Assembly: GCA_017607445.1 (NCBI GenBank)
Contig: JAEVHH010000001.1
Location: 2,976,001-3,040,000, forward strand
DNA from: Histoplasma ohiense
Taxonomy: Eukaryota; Ascomycota; Eurotiomycetes; Onygenales; Ajellomycetaceae
DNA: 64,000 nt
Direction of reading: 5' to 3'
Of the stretch, positions 36,067 through 47,996 are shown piece after piece (position 1 is the first letter of the stretch; each line of letters begins with the position of its first letter). A model generated the notes under the pieces. That model saw only the letters and a program-made list of their open reading frames with translations. It made no database searches and was not told the DNA's origin. Both the position numbers and the translations under genes were made by a program.

Positions 36067-36861
36067 TTAGTGATTATCTAGTGAAATTCCTTTGATTATA
36101 TGTACTGTATAAAATGTCATCTCTAAGCATTCAATATTTTGGGCCATCTCTCCCATCTGCATAACCATTTTTTCCATTTTTTCGTTCATTTCCTTCTGAG
36201 TGTCCTCAATACACTGCAGAACCACAAGAACTTCAGAGAAGGGGGCTGGGTTTGATGCAATCACAGAAGCAAGAGAAGCAGAGAGGGCAGCAGAAGCTGG
36301 TACAGCAACAGATTTCCTCTTGATAGAGGTTCTGCCAGCAGCAACACAGGTCTTTCAGCACTGTGAAGCACTAGAAATGTCTCTGTCAATCTTATTTCAC
36401 TTGAACAGATAATATGCATTGAGCTTCTTTACAAATTGCTTTCACATAGCCAGCAATTTGGTGTACTTTCCTGGACCTTCTTGAAATAACATCTCTAGAG
36501 CCATTGCTTGCTCTTTGAAATGTGAGAGGATCTATTTCAGTGTTAATCTGATTGTTAAAAACCTTCAATATCATTTCAATAAACTTACAGAATCACAATG
36601 AGATCAATTCATATGACATCTTTTACAGTTCTTAAATGCCACTTCCCGGACACAAAGAGGAACATCTTCTATTGATTTAAGACAGTGAACACAACTCCTC
36701 AGCTTCAGGCTGTGAGTGTACCACTTCTTCTTCATTTGCTCTTCAATTTCTTCATTCATGGTCACATTCTCTGTGAGAATTTTTTCCATTGCAGAATCTG
36801 CTGCAATGTTCTCCTCAGTGACAGAACTCTGACTTGACTGATTGACTGAAGTGAATGACAT
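36067..36861 (-). pseudogene. Antisense cysteine-rich accessory gene of chromovirus A
   Basis: Lies between pol and the 3' LTR on the strand opposite to pol. Exon 1 (36861-36589) starts MSFTSVNQSSQSSVTEEN and encodes a six-cysteine module: CVHC, C after 8 residues, CKRC after 8 more, then a last C 6 residues on, with one TGA inside it. Two residues after the last Cys a GTAAGT donor follows, with a cag acceptor near 36548, giving an intron of about 41 bp. Exon 2 (from 36547) reads INTEIDPLTFQRASNG. Further left, 36264-36067 in another frame gives IEDTQKEMNEKMEKMVMQ, a likely coiled coil; the joining intron is unresolved. The same architecture occurs in chromoviruses C and D, which is the main evidence that it is a real gene. 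I know no named family; the Cys pattern suggests zinc binding. Confidence 0.55.
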
Positions 36862-37321
36862 AATATCTGATTCTATTCAAAGCAAGTTAGCAACCCCTTA
36901 CTGAAAATAGAGACAAAGCAACACAATACTTACTGGCTGAGGATTTCTCTGAAAAATATCATTAAAAAACTACTTTTACTGTTAATGAACATTTCTATAT
37001 CAATAACTCACTGGTCCTCTAGTGATTACTTACATTCTTTCTTTGAAATATCAATGGCAGGGGTGGGGGAAGAAATCTCTCAATAGCTTATCAGAACCAG
37101 AATTTGCTCAGAGGTTCTAGTTCTCTATATTCTTTGTGAAATCACATGTTCTATGATTCTATTTACTTCTGTGTTGTCAGTTATGATTCTATTTACTTCT
37201 ACAAGTTTTGTGTTATCAGTGAAACAACAAAGGTTCACTGTCACTTGTTACCACAAATTATCTACAATTATCCTATGATTTTTTGACCCGCTGGGACAGC
37301 GGCCCTTTCAGGGGGGGCAGT

Positions 37322-37703
37322 TGTAAGAAACCTGCACTAAGTTATCAGTGCTAGGCCAAAATTGACGATTGCTCTAAAGATATGACATCGCTGAACATAG
37401 CATCATCAACATCATATCAGATTTGAAATCAAGGCATTATCTTGCCACTTGCATCATACTACACCATCTACATCATAGCAAGTTTGATCTGTTTACAATA
37501 CTGTGTATATAGATAGCAGCTGACTCAATCTTCTAGAGGTCAGTGGATCATTCTGTTTTAATTTGACCTCTACATTCTACAATATTGATATTAATCTGAA
37601 TCTCCTCTGATATATTACTGTATTATCTTCTACAGCTTAATCCTTGCAGAGTCTTAAGGACTTCTTGTGATATAAGCAGCTAATTCTCATACCGCTGCTT
37701 ACA
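37322..37703 (+). repeat. 3' LTR of chromovirus A
   Basis: Begins tgtaagaaacctgcac and ends ctgcttaca; 382 bp, the same length as the 5' LTR. Most CpGs retained in the 5' LTR are TG or CA here. It is followed by the duplication attta and then the remaining 149 bp of the hAT-like element. Confidence 0.92.
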
Positions 37704-37865
37704 ATTTATTAGTCCCATTTCACTTATGTTCTAATAATTCTAGTCACTTTACACTCCCATTCTGATTCTGATCCCACTGAAAATCACACCAAGAAATGGA
37801 CTGGGACCAAACCAAATCAAACCAAACATGAAATTCATGGTCCCACCAGCCAGCCTAGGCTTAAT

Positions 37866-40712
37866 CAAACTCATCAGATGAATGTTGTGTTGACAACTTA
37901 TCTTTCTGAATTTGATTGCAAGCTTCTAGAAGCAGGTGAGCAAGACTGAGATGACACTGTCAAAATCAATATATTATTCAAGAACTTGAACTTTCAGTTG
38001 CATAATCAAAGTGTAGAGCATCTGAAGCTCTCAATATACAGCAAATTCTGCACTGATCTTTGTCTGTTGAACAATGATCTGTCTCAGTTCTGTGCACTTC
38101 AAAATTGCAGAGAATTTCATCAAACAAATGCATACACTTCAAACCACTCTGCAGTGCTCCTCACCTTCAAATCAGAATCAATGAACTGAATCTCACACAT
38201 AAACACAAGTCATCTGAGAGTCTTCAATGTCTCAGAGAAGAACACTGCTGACTGAATTGTCAGAGAAGTCTGCATATACTGTGACAAGTCAGAGCACTTT
38301 GTGAATCAATGTCTGAATGTAATTGCTCTGAGTAAACCCCCCATGTGTGTAAATGCTGTGTTGTCTGTGGATAGACAAGAACAGAGAAAAGATGAGCTCT
38401 CACTCTAAAATATGAATAAGAGCTCAAGAAGCAGAAAGCTAGCTGAAGATTTGAGCAGAAGATGCAAGCAGATGCAATTATAATCTCTGTCATTGTAAAT
38501 AATCTAATCAATGTATGAGCAATGATAGACAGTAGTTTCCTTCATTACACTCTTATAGACATTCAGTTGATTGAGAAGTATAAGCTTCAGTGTATTCTCT
38601 TTTCTAAACTGTATAAACTCAGTGAATTTGATGACTTCAGAGGATCTGCCTTCTACAACATAGTAAAATTTAATGTCAATATAGAAGAACACAAAAAAAA
38701 GAATGTATATGCATACAAAATACAAGATTTTGAATATGATCTAATACTCAGTCTATCATAACTTATAGAATTTGAAACCTTGTTGAACACATACAACTAC
38801 TGTCTTATTTTTTCAGAAGGTGACTGTGTTTACAAGAAAGATGTCAATAGAACTGCTGATCTCATTCAGATATCAGTGAAAGTGTACAAACTACTAATCT
38901 GTCAAGCACATGAGAAGAAGAACATCCAAGTGTTCACTGCTAGTATGACAGATATCAAAAAGATGTTAGAGAAACTAGAACTCAAGAATTTCAAGAAATC
39001 ATACAAAGAACTATCTGAATTGTATGAAGATTTTGCAGACATATTTGATGAAAAAGAAGCTGAAAAGCTTCCCTCTCACTGAGAATCTAGTATAGATCAT
39101 ATGATTGAGCTCATCAAAAAAGATGATAAGAATCTGCAACTGCTCTGAGGTTCTCTCTACAGTATATTGCATGATGAGCTTCTCATTCTACAAAAAACAC
39201 TCAACAGATTACTGAATAAAAACTTTATTCATATTAGCAACTCATCTGCTGCAGCATCTGTACTATTTGCAAAGAAATCAGAAGAAGACTTACAATTCTG
39301 TGTTGACTACTGAGAACTCAACAAGATTACATGAAAGAACTGATACTCTCTTCCACTCATCAATGAAATATTTGAATGAATAGAAAAAGCAAAATGATTT
39401 ACAAAGCTTGACATCTCTACAGCCTTCTATAAGATAAGAATTAATGAAGATGATGAATGACTAACTGCTTTTTATACATGTTACAGATTATATGAATGAA
39501 CAGTGATCCTCTTTGAATTAGTGAATACTTCAAGCACATTTCAAAAATACATTAACTGAGCTCTATGAGATCTGCTCAATGAAATCATCTCAGTGTATAT
39601 GAATGATATTCTGATCTTCACTGATGGACTGCTCACTGAGCACTGCAAGTATGTACAACAAATACTTGACTGTCTATATAAAGTTGAACTGCAAGTGGAC
39701 ATTGATAAATGCAACTTTGAGATCAAGTCTATAATCTATCTAGAATTCATCATTGAAGCTGAAAAAGATGTATGCATGGATTCTAAGAAGATGGAAGCAA
39801 TCCTCAACTGAGAGACATCAGTCTTGATAAAAGAGACTAGAAGCTTTCTAGAATTCATCAACTTCTATCAAAAATTCATCAAAAACTTCTTCAATATTAT
39901 ACAACCACTGATGAATCTGACTCAGAAAGATGCTGTATTTCAATGAACTGATAAAGTGAATGCAGCATTCAAAAAACTGAAGTGTATGTTCACAAACACC
40001 TCAATGCTGCAATCATTCAATTCAGATAAGTATACAATTCTTGAAACAGATGCCTCAGATTATGTAGTAGATGAGACACTGATGCAATATGATAACAAAG
40101 ATGTTCTACAACTCTGTGTCTTTATCTTGAAAAAGATGTCATCTGCTGAATGCAACTACAAGATCTACAACAAGAAGCTTCTAGCAATCATATAATATCT
40201 TGAAAAATGAGAATCTGAACTCATGAGTGTTGAGAGATTTGAGATTGTTACTGATCATAAGAATCTAAAGTACTTCACAATCACTTGTAAACTCACTGAG
40301 AGATATATGTGTTGGTCATTGTTTTTTAGCTGTTTTTTGTTCATAATTTGTTATTGATCTGAAGTAGAGAATACTTTTGCAGATGCTCTGTTTCACTGAG
40401 AACAAGATATACCATCTGATGACTTGAATGACAGATGAAAACACTGAGAGTATTGATTAATTGACTCTGCAATCATAGAAAGTTCTATACAATCAGATGA
40501 ACTCTGTGTATATATCAATCAGTTCTGAGCTCAAGAATCCTTGCTTGAAGAACAATGAAGACTAACAGCAGAGACAGATGAATTCTGACAACAAACTGCT
40601 GAAGCTGTACAAAGCAAAGCATCTCAATTCTCTGCAGATGTATACTCAAGAACAGATATCTCAGCATGTTCAATCAATGATGACAACTGCTTATACTTTC
40701 AAGATAGACAAT
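37866..40712 (+). pseudogene. Chromovirus B gag end, protease region, RT and RNase H
   Basis: Resumes the B gag after the hAT element. A zinc knuckle CIYCDKSEHFVNQC is seen near 38271-38312. A protease-like region follows (IDSSFLHYTLIDIQLIEKY, near 38530). The RT starts around 39,060 after EDFADIFDEKEAEKLPSH; the catalytic box is YMND (first Asp changed to Asn) near 39,598-39,609. RNase H reads ILETDASDYVVDETLMQY near 40,030-40,080 and TDHKNLKYF near 40,252. Many TGA stops lie throughout. The block ends at 40712 where chromovirus C inserted (duplication acaat 40708-40712). Confidence 0.8.
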
Positions 40713-40983
40713 TGTAAGAGATGGTTGTAGATATAATTATGGAAGTAGTGTGAAGTACGCATGTAGAATGTTAAGAAGATAGCAATCTCTATTATTCAAA
40801 GCTAATCACTGATCTTCTAATATCTATGGATATCAGCGAGTATTATATAGGTGACTACCACACGCTACAGCTGTCTATGATGCTGTGTGCTATATTTCTC
40901 TTCATTAATTCTGATGTGTTCTGTGTTCTTCTATTGTTATATAGCTATTTTCTAATATAGATATCTCTGTTGCATCTATTACA
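40713..40983 (-). repeat. Left (3') LTR of chromovirus C
   Basis: 271 bp, starts tgtaagagatggttg and ends ctattaca on the plus strand. It matches the split right LTR of C and both LTRs of D, so C and D are the same family. Confidence 0.92.
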
Positions 40984-41533
40984 ATTATCTCTCTTCTTCA
41001 AAGGCCTGGTCTTCAGAGCTTCTTAATGTGACATGTGAAGTTTGTAATATGTGCTGTGTGGTTGATATTGTATGAAATTTGCAGGATTGAGCTGGATTAA
41101 TTGTTGGAGTTAATTCTGAAGTGTTGCTGTTTCAGAAGAATGTTTTTCCATCTCTGATGTCATTGCAGTTCAATCATGATTTAGACACAACTTCTGAACC
41201 TCTTTTCTTTGATTTCTACATCAAAAATCACACTCCATTGAAAATCATCACCACCATCACCACCAATGATTTTTTATTTAAAAAGAATACATTAATTTAT
41301 CAAATAAAGTACACTGTATCTTTCTATGCAATTTTTATTGCAAAATTTGAAGTTTTGATTGCATGGTTGTGTTTTCCATTTTGGGTTGAATTTTGTGTTG
41401 TTGCAATCTCTTTGATCAACATTGCAATATTGATTTCAATCTCCAATATCTGTTTTTCTTTCTTATTGCTTTTGCTTTTTGCTTCTTCTCCTCCTTTGAA
41501 CAAGATCTTGGTACTGATTAAAGTTATGATAGA

Positions 41534-42684
41534 ATATCAGAACCAGCTGTTTCTGTTGCTGATTTGAAGTCTATGAAGAATGATATGCTGTCTGTCATCA
41601 AGAGCATTTACTTGGGTTGTCTGGAGAGATTGCAGAACCCCTCAGTATACTCTTGCTTTGTGAACAATGAACAGACATGCTGTCACATCTGCCATATATC
41701 AAATAGAAATTGTGCTGCTGTAAGTTTTCTTAAACTGAAGTTGTTATGAATGCTAATGAGTTATAGATGTCTGAGCACTTTCATGAAACTGATCAATTTT
41801 TGATTGATGAATTTCATGAGATGCTGCTCTCTGATGAAGTTCTGAATGAGAGATTTGCCATGTATCAAACTGCTGTTGTAAGGTTTGTACTTGATGTGCA
41901 GGTCTATGAAAATGCAGATGAGGTTCTAGAATTCTATATGAACTCTAATGATCTGTTGTCACAGCAGAGTGTGGCATTTAATCATAGCAGCATTTCAGAA
42001 AGCATGTTTTCACATTCTGCTATTATATCAGTGTCATCCTTGCTGGGCCAAGATCTTGGTACATTATTTGAGTTGATCAATAATGTAGACAAAGATGAGA
42101 AAGTGGACAGTTCTGTTGAAGTGTTAGAAAGAAACACAGCAGCATATTGCTGTTGTTGTATTCAACATTTGACAATGTCCCCCCATCATCATTGTGAGTC
42201 TGCTGAGAGTTGATGTAAAAAATGCAAGCACTGCTCAGTGACAAAGCACATCTGCATTTCAGTAAGTTATTATTCAAAACAAATGTTTTTATGATATATA
42301 ATATTAACTTTCTATTAGATGTCAGTGGATGCTGTTGAATTGACTCAGACAGTTATCAACACTGCTGAGAATCTAATTGTCACTGATGTGAATGTTTCAA
42401 ATGTTGATGTTTTGTAGAATGCTGTGACTGCAGTGATTAGATTCTTTGCTGTGAAGATCTGAGAGATTCAATGAGACAATTCTTCTGAGACTTCAGCTGA
42501 AACAGTGATTGATGAGGTCTCAGTAATTACATCATCAATTGCAGCTTTCAAGTCATCATTGAAACATTGTACTTCACCAGTTGAAAAAATCTGAGATAAT
42601 AAGCAGGTTTGTCTTGATGACAATTCCTTGAATAACACTGATCAAGCTGAGACAGATCTGTTTTTTAATCTCTGAGTGAAATAA
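41534..42684 (+). pseudogene. Antisense cysteine-rich accessory gene of chromovirus C
   Basis: Opposite in strand to pol, between the 3' LTR and the chromodomain end. Model by comparison with D: exon 1 41534-41719, exon 2 41767-42261, exon 3 42319-42684. Introns are GTAAGT...ttatag (47 bp) and GTAAGT...ctattag with a TATTAAC-like branch site. Exon 1 encodes CLERL...SCFV...TCCHICHISNRNCAA and exon 2 ends AAYCCCCIQHL...HHHC...KKCKHCSVTKHICIS: two copies of a six-cysteine module, each ending two or so codons before a splice donor. Damage in this copy: the start ATG seen in D is ATA here, a TGA precedes CKKCKHC, and two TGA fall in exon 3 (after FFAVKI and in FFNL-TGA-VK). Its stop almost touches the end of the chromodomain on the other strand, so the two genes converge tail to tail. 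Confidence 0.6.
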
Positions 42685-42689
42685 GTATA

Positions 42690-45600
42690 TTCAGCAGTCA
42701 TTGTTGTCTTCTTCATTTTTGTTTACTGACTGACTTCTGATAGATTTTATTAAACTGTTTCAAGTACTTCTGACTGTTCATCAAGTTTTCCTCAGATTTC
42801 CAAGAATTATCTGTGTCTGTACAATCTTTCCATTTGACAAGATATTGTGTTTGACTGTGATACTGATGTTTGTCTAATATAGCTTCAACTTTTCATTTCT
42901 CTTGCACATCTATAATTATCAGTTCTGCTTGCAGGATTTGTCTGTTGTGTGTGTGATATGGTTTGAGAAGAGAAACATGGAATATGAGATGAATTTCTTT
43001 ATATTGCAGTATGAGTTTCAGTTTGTACATCTGTGTACTGTGGATATCAATTATTTGAAAGAGACTCAAAAATCAATGATCTAGTTTGAGTGAGAGTTGC
43101 AAGGTGGATATATTTTTTGCACACAGCATTATTCAGTTCTCTATCTTAAAGCTTTTTGATATATGATGCTGATTGTAATACTTTTTCTCAGCTGTTTTGA
43201 CAGCTTTCAGACATTCTTGAATTTTGTTCTCTGCTTGCTTCATCTGTTCCACTTGTTTCATCACTGATTTTGACACATCTGTGCTTGGAGATTTCACATC
43301 TATGCGAAGTTCAGTTGGTCGGCCGATCATTGCTTCAGATGATGTCATTTTTATCAATGCATGGAAGGCATTGTTATATGCTCATTGCATCAGAGAAATC
43401 CATTCTATCCAATTATCTTGCTGATAGCTGCAATATGTGTGAAGATAATGTTCAATCATCTGATTCAATTGTTCTGTCTGGCTGTTGGTTTGCAGATGGA
43501 ATGCTGTCAATAATTTTTGTCAGACATGGAGCAGATAACATAATGTTGATCAAAACTTGCTATTTATTAATGAATCTTAGTTGCTAATAATGTTCACAGA
43601 TAGATCAAAGTTCTTCACAATTCTTCATACAATAATGTCTGTGAGTTCTTCTGCATCTAGCTCTGAAGATGTGGGCACAATTATGATTCATTTGATGAAT
43701 AAATCAACAAATACAACAATAGCATTATAGATTTGACTTCTCTTTTTATTATCTGGCAGACCTTCAATAAAGTTCATGCTAATTGTATGCCATTTCTTAT
43801 CTGGCACTGGATGTGGTTGTAGCAACTCATACAGCTTGTGCTGTGGTATCTTGATACATTGACAAACATCACAAGTTCTCACATATTCTGCAATCTCATC
43901 ACTCATACCATGCCACAAGTACTTGTGTTTGATCACTTTGATGGTTTTGTCATGTTCAAAATGGCCACCTTGGGGATCATTGTGATTCATTTTCATTATT
44001 TCATGTCTTATGACTTTGTCTTGTAGTATATAGACTTTATCATCTTTTCTGAGCAGGCCATTTTTATCTACTGCTCAGATTGAATAATTATCTACACTAG
44101 TATCACTCATCTCTAGTCTTCTGTAAAGTTCAGATGTGCTGGTGTCTCTATTCTGAATCTGCAGTAAGAGTTCAATGATAGATTCAGCTATTTCTTTGCA
44201 ATAGACTGTTTCAGATTCAAATACCTTGACAGCTAGAATCTGTGGCATCAGAGTCTCTAGATTTAATCTCATAACATCTGTGATCTCATTCTCATTCATA
44301 GATGCATTCTTTATTCTGCAGAGATTGTTGTCATTGATGACTACAGATCTCTTTGCTCAACAATTTTCATTAACTTGCAGATCTTTTCACATCATCTTGA
44401 CACATTGATCTAACTTTGTATTTTCTTTTGTCTTTAGTGACTTAAAGATTCTCTTATACAGCTTCTCTTGCAGAGTAGAGAGCTCTGTCAAGAAAGCTGT
44501 GTGTTTTACAAAATCTGAGTAATGACTTGATGCATCTGTGGGATTATTTTTCTCAGAACAGTGCTCTATTTCAAAATTGAACACTGAGAGCATTTCCATT
44601 CAGTGAATCTGATATTCATTTAGCTGCTTTGTTGTCATGAAGTGCTGGAGATTGACATGGTCAGATAAAACAGTTATTGAGTGTCTGCTATCATGTAAGT
44701 AGTAATGTCATTGTCTGAAAGCTTCTACAATTGGCAACATTTCTAGATCATATGTTTGATAATGTCTTTCTGTTTCTGTGAGCTTTCTAGACCAAAATGT
44801 GATTGAGTGTCAGTGATCATCATTCATTAATTGTGATATTACTGTGGTGATTGCAACATCAGATTCATCTGTTTCTATACAGAGTTTTCACTGCAGATCA
44901 AAGTGAACTAACAATGGTGCTTTTGTAAAGCATTCTTTTAACTGCAAAATTGCATGCTTGCAGTTATTGTCTAACTGAATAGATGCATTATTCTTCCCTC
45001 TTTTTGTTTTGTAATCTTTTAACAATTCAGTCAGAGATGCCGTTATTATTGAGAACTTGTATATGAATTGACAATAGAAATTGATAAATTCTAGAAATAT
45101 TTGCAATTCATTTATAGTTTGCAGTTCTGGCCAATCTAGAATTGTGTCAACACAGTGTTTCTCAACAGTAATGCCCTGCATGGTAACCACAAAACTCAAA
45201 AATCCAATTTCTGTTGTGTGGAATGTACACTTACTAAGTTTGGCATATAGTCTCCATCATCTTAACTGTTCCAGCACATTCTTAACATGGATGACATGTT
45301 CATCAAGTGTGTTTGAATAGATTATGATATTGTCAAAATAAGCCATGCAATATACATCTAAAAGATTGCTGAGGGCTTTGTTGATATAAGATTGAAAGAT
45401 TGCAGAGGCATTGGTTAGCTCAAAAGATAAGACTAGATATTCAAAGTATTCATATCATGTTTGAAATGCTGTTTTCCATTCATCCCCCACTCATATGTGA
45501 ATTCTATGATACACATCTCTCAGATTCAGTTGTGTATATATTTTGACATCTGCTAATCTATCAAGTATTTCACTTATCAAGAGCAGTGGATATTGATTCT

Positions 45601-47592
45601 TGACTGTTATTTCATTCAATCCTCAATAATCCATGTAAAGATGCAGAGTTTCATTTTTCTTGAGTGCAAATAATACTGACACATCTGCTGAGCTCTTGAA
45701 TGAACATATCCAATTCTTCTCTAATACTTTTTCAATATATTCTCGAAGGACAGAGAGTTCTTGAGGTGATAGATTATATATCAGTCAGTATGAGGATTTC
45801 TTGCCAGATTTGAGCTCTATGACATGATCATGAGATGCATGTTCTGCATCAGATATGTCTTCTCAGAATACATCAAGATAATCTTTATAATCATCTGAGA
45901 TATTTGGCTCAGTTGCTGCACTTGCAGCTCATAACAGTAAAGCAGCAAATATAATATTGTCATCATCAATTAGTGTTGTGAATTCTTTAGCAGTATTCAG
46001 ATGTATGTGATTAATATTCAACACTTTTCTATAGATTCAGCATCTTCACACCCAGTTGATATCAGAGTTCACAGCTTTCAATCACAGCATGCTCAAAATT
46101 ATGTCATATTCACTAATATCAGCCTCTTCAAAATGGTGGAATCCTTCTCAGAGAATATGTTCATCATTGATAATCTTCATTGCAGCTCTTTGTTGTTCAT
46201 ATAATTTAATCTTATGATTATCAACTGCTTCCACCACTTTTGGTTTATCTTCTGTCTTTGAGAAATATTTTGATGTCCAGATGTGAGATATGAAGTTCAC
46301 ATCTGTGTCAGAATTCACTAGTGTTCATGCCATCAACCATCTCACTTCTGTCAGCATCCACATATTCATTGTCAATAATCATTTATTTCACAGTCTAGTT
46401 GTTTGTATTCTCAATGCAGCAGCTGCTTCTATAATTGGAATTGCTGGTTTTTTGCTTATCAAACTTGGTTGCACTTTTTGAGGTGTAACATTCAACAATC
46501 ATTTGCAACATGACTCTTTTTATAGCAGTGAGAACACTTCTTCATTCAGTTATATTTATCTTTCTTGATTTGTTCAGTTGAATCTGTTTGTTTCTCTCAT
46601 TTCCTCTTGTTCTGATGATTGCTAGATTTATCAGAATGATGCTGATTCTCTACAAATATTGCAGGTCTTTCTTTGTGGATAGCATATCATCACTCTGATA
46701 TATTTTTCTCAAGAGTCTGTAGAGTTTGAAGCAACTCTTTGTAGTTCTGAGGCTCTTGATTTCAACAGTCAAGTTCAGTGTGTAATACCTTCAACATCTT
46801 ACTATACAAGTTATCCATTCTTTGTTCTTTGCTATATGAAGGTAAGTAGTATTCCCAGTCTTCAAGATATTTAGAGAAATTGTGTATCAATTGCCATTCT
46901 TATTGCTTTGCATCTTGAAATTTTTGGCTTGTCAATCAGTGCTGGTTCTGTGGATCATTAATTTGCATTTCTAGATGTGATAACATATCATCAAAAGTCA
47001 ACAGTGTTGCTCCTCCATGTCTCTCATACAATGATACAAAATTCAACCATTTCTGCTTAACATGAGTGTCAAGGTAGAGTTTAGCATCATTTATCTTGTA
47101 TTCTTTCTTTCAATAATACTGATAGTGGTGTGTAAAGAGAGTCAGCATGTGATCTTTATAGTTCTTGAATTCTAACATATTTTTTCCTCAATAATAGTCC
47201 TTAATCTCCAACCTTGGTGGTGTTTCATTATCATCATTCATATTGTTCACAGATCGATTTTGTGGTGGTTCTGTGGTGATATTCTGAGTTAATTGAGACT
47301 TGATAAGAGTATCTTCATGAATCTGCACTTTCAACTCATTGAGTCACTGTTGCATATGCAGAATAGTTAATTGCTGCTCTCATTCACAGATTTGATCATT
47401 CAACTGTTGCAAATATGCATTGTGATCATTGAAGGCAGTAGAGGATTCAGATTGGTTTTCAAGAGATCTTGTGTGTGTTGAGATCATCTTGTGTGTTTTA
47501 ACTAATGTTGTGTGTTTTAACTAACATTGCATGCTTTATTGTAGGTGTGCGTAACAACAGACCACTCAAATAAAGTTTAGAGCAATTAGAAT
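42690..47592 (-). pseudogene. gag-pol of chromovirus C
   Basis: Reads on the minus strand with many TGA stops. Gag zinc knuckle CSHCYKKSHVANDC near 46,500-46,545; protease region around 46,050-46,320; RT (about 45,050-45,830) with LCIDYQEL-like sequence replaced in part and catalytic box YFDN at 45340-45329 instead of YLDD; RNase H around 44,400-44,900; integrase (about 43,650-44,050) with GGHFEHDKTIKVIKHKYLWH, CDVCQCIK and FIEGLPDNKKRS; integrase C-terminal part around 43,133-43,357; and a chromodomain near 42,730-42,880 (VEAILDKHQY, QYLVKWKDCTDTDNSW). The catalytic Asp to Asn change is GAT to AAT preceded by C, a CpG transition. Confidence 0.85.
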
Positions 47593-47726
47593 TGTAAGAG
47601 ATGGTTGTAGATATAATTATGAAAGTAGTGTGAAGTACACATGTAGAATGTTAAGAAGATAGCAATCTCTATTATTCAAAGCTAATCACTGATCTTCTAA
47701 TATCTACAGATATCAGTGAGCATTAT
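47593..47726 (-). repeat. Right (5') LTR of chromovirus C, first part
   Basis: 134 bp from tgtaagagatggttg to gcattat. The last five bases (attat, 47722-47726) are the target site of chromovirus D. The rest of this LTR lies at 62139-62275. Confidence 0.9.
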
Positions 47727-47996
47727 TGTAAGAGATGATTGTAGGTATAATTATGGGAGTAGTGTGAAGTATGCATGTAGAATGTTAAGAAGGTAGCAAT
47801 CTCTATTATTCAAAGCTAATCACTGATCTTCTAATATCTACAGATATCAGTGAGCATTATATAGACAACCTTCATGTGCTACAGCTGCCTATGGTGCTGT
47901 GTGCTATGCCTCTTCTCATTAATTCTGACATGTTCTGTGTTCTTCTATCGCCATATAGCTATTTTCTAATATAGATATCTCTGTTGTGTCTATTAC
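47727..47996 (-). repeat. Left (3') LTR of chromovirus D
   Basis: 270 bp, tgtaagagatgattg to ctattaca. It abuts the cut LTR of C directly, giving the tandem look of two partial LTRs. Confidence 0.9.

Larger units (their letters stand above)
30568..37703 (+). mobile_element. Chromovirus A (Ty3/gypsy), full length, nested in the hAT element
   Basis: 7,136 bp, bounded by TG...CA LTRs of 382 bp each and a 5-bp target duplication attta (30563-30567 and 37704-37708). A primer-binding-site region starts at 30950 and a polypurine tract gggggggcag precedes the 3' LTR at 37311-37320. Order on the plus strand: gag with zinc knuckle, protease region, RT, RNase H, integrase, chromodomain, then a region carrying an antisense gene. 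The gag-pol frame has numerous TGA stops, so the copy is dead. Confidence 0.93.
29502..37865. mobile_element. Non-autonomous hAT-like DNA element with 8-bp target duplication
   Basis: Perfect 8-bp duplications ggcttaat flank it at 29502-29509 and 37858-37865. The termini match as inverted repeats: left TAGACTGGCTGTGTGACCAT and right (reverse complement) TAGGCTGGCTGGTGGGACCA, aligned with one gap. An 8-bp duplication and a TAG-type end are hallmarks of hAT elements. Element proper is 29510-37857; removing chromovirus A and its duplication leaves about 1,207 bp with no transposase frame, so it depended on a transposase from elsewhere. The subterminal regions contain many copies of TGGGACC/GGTCCCA, as expected for transposase-binding subterminal repeats. 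Its centre is a large minisatellite. Confidence 0.78.
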
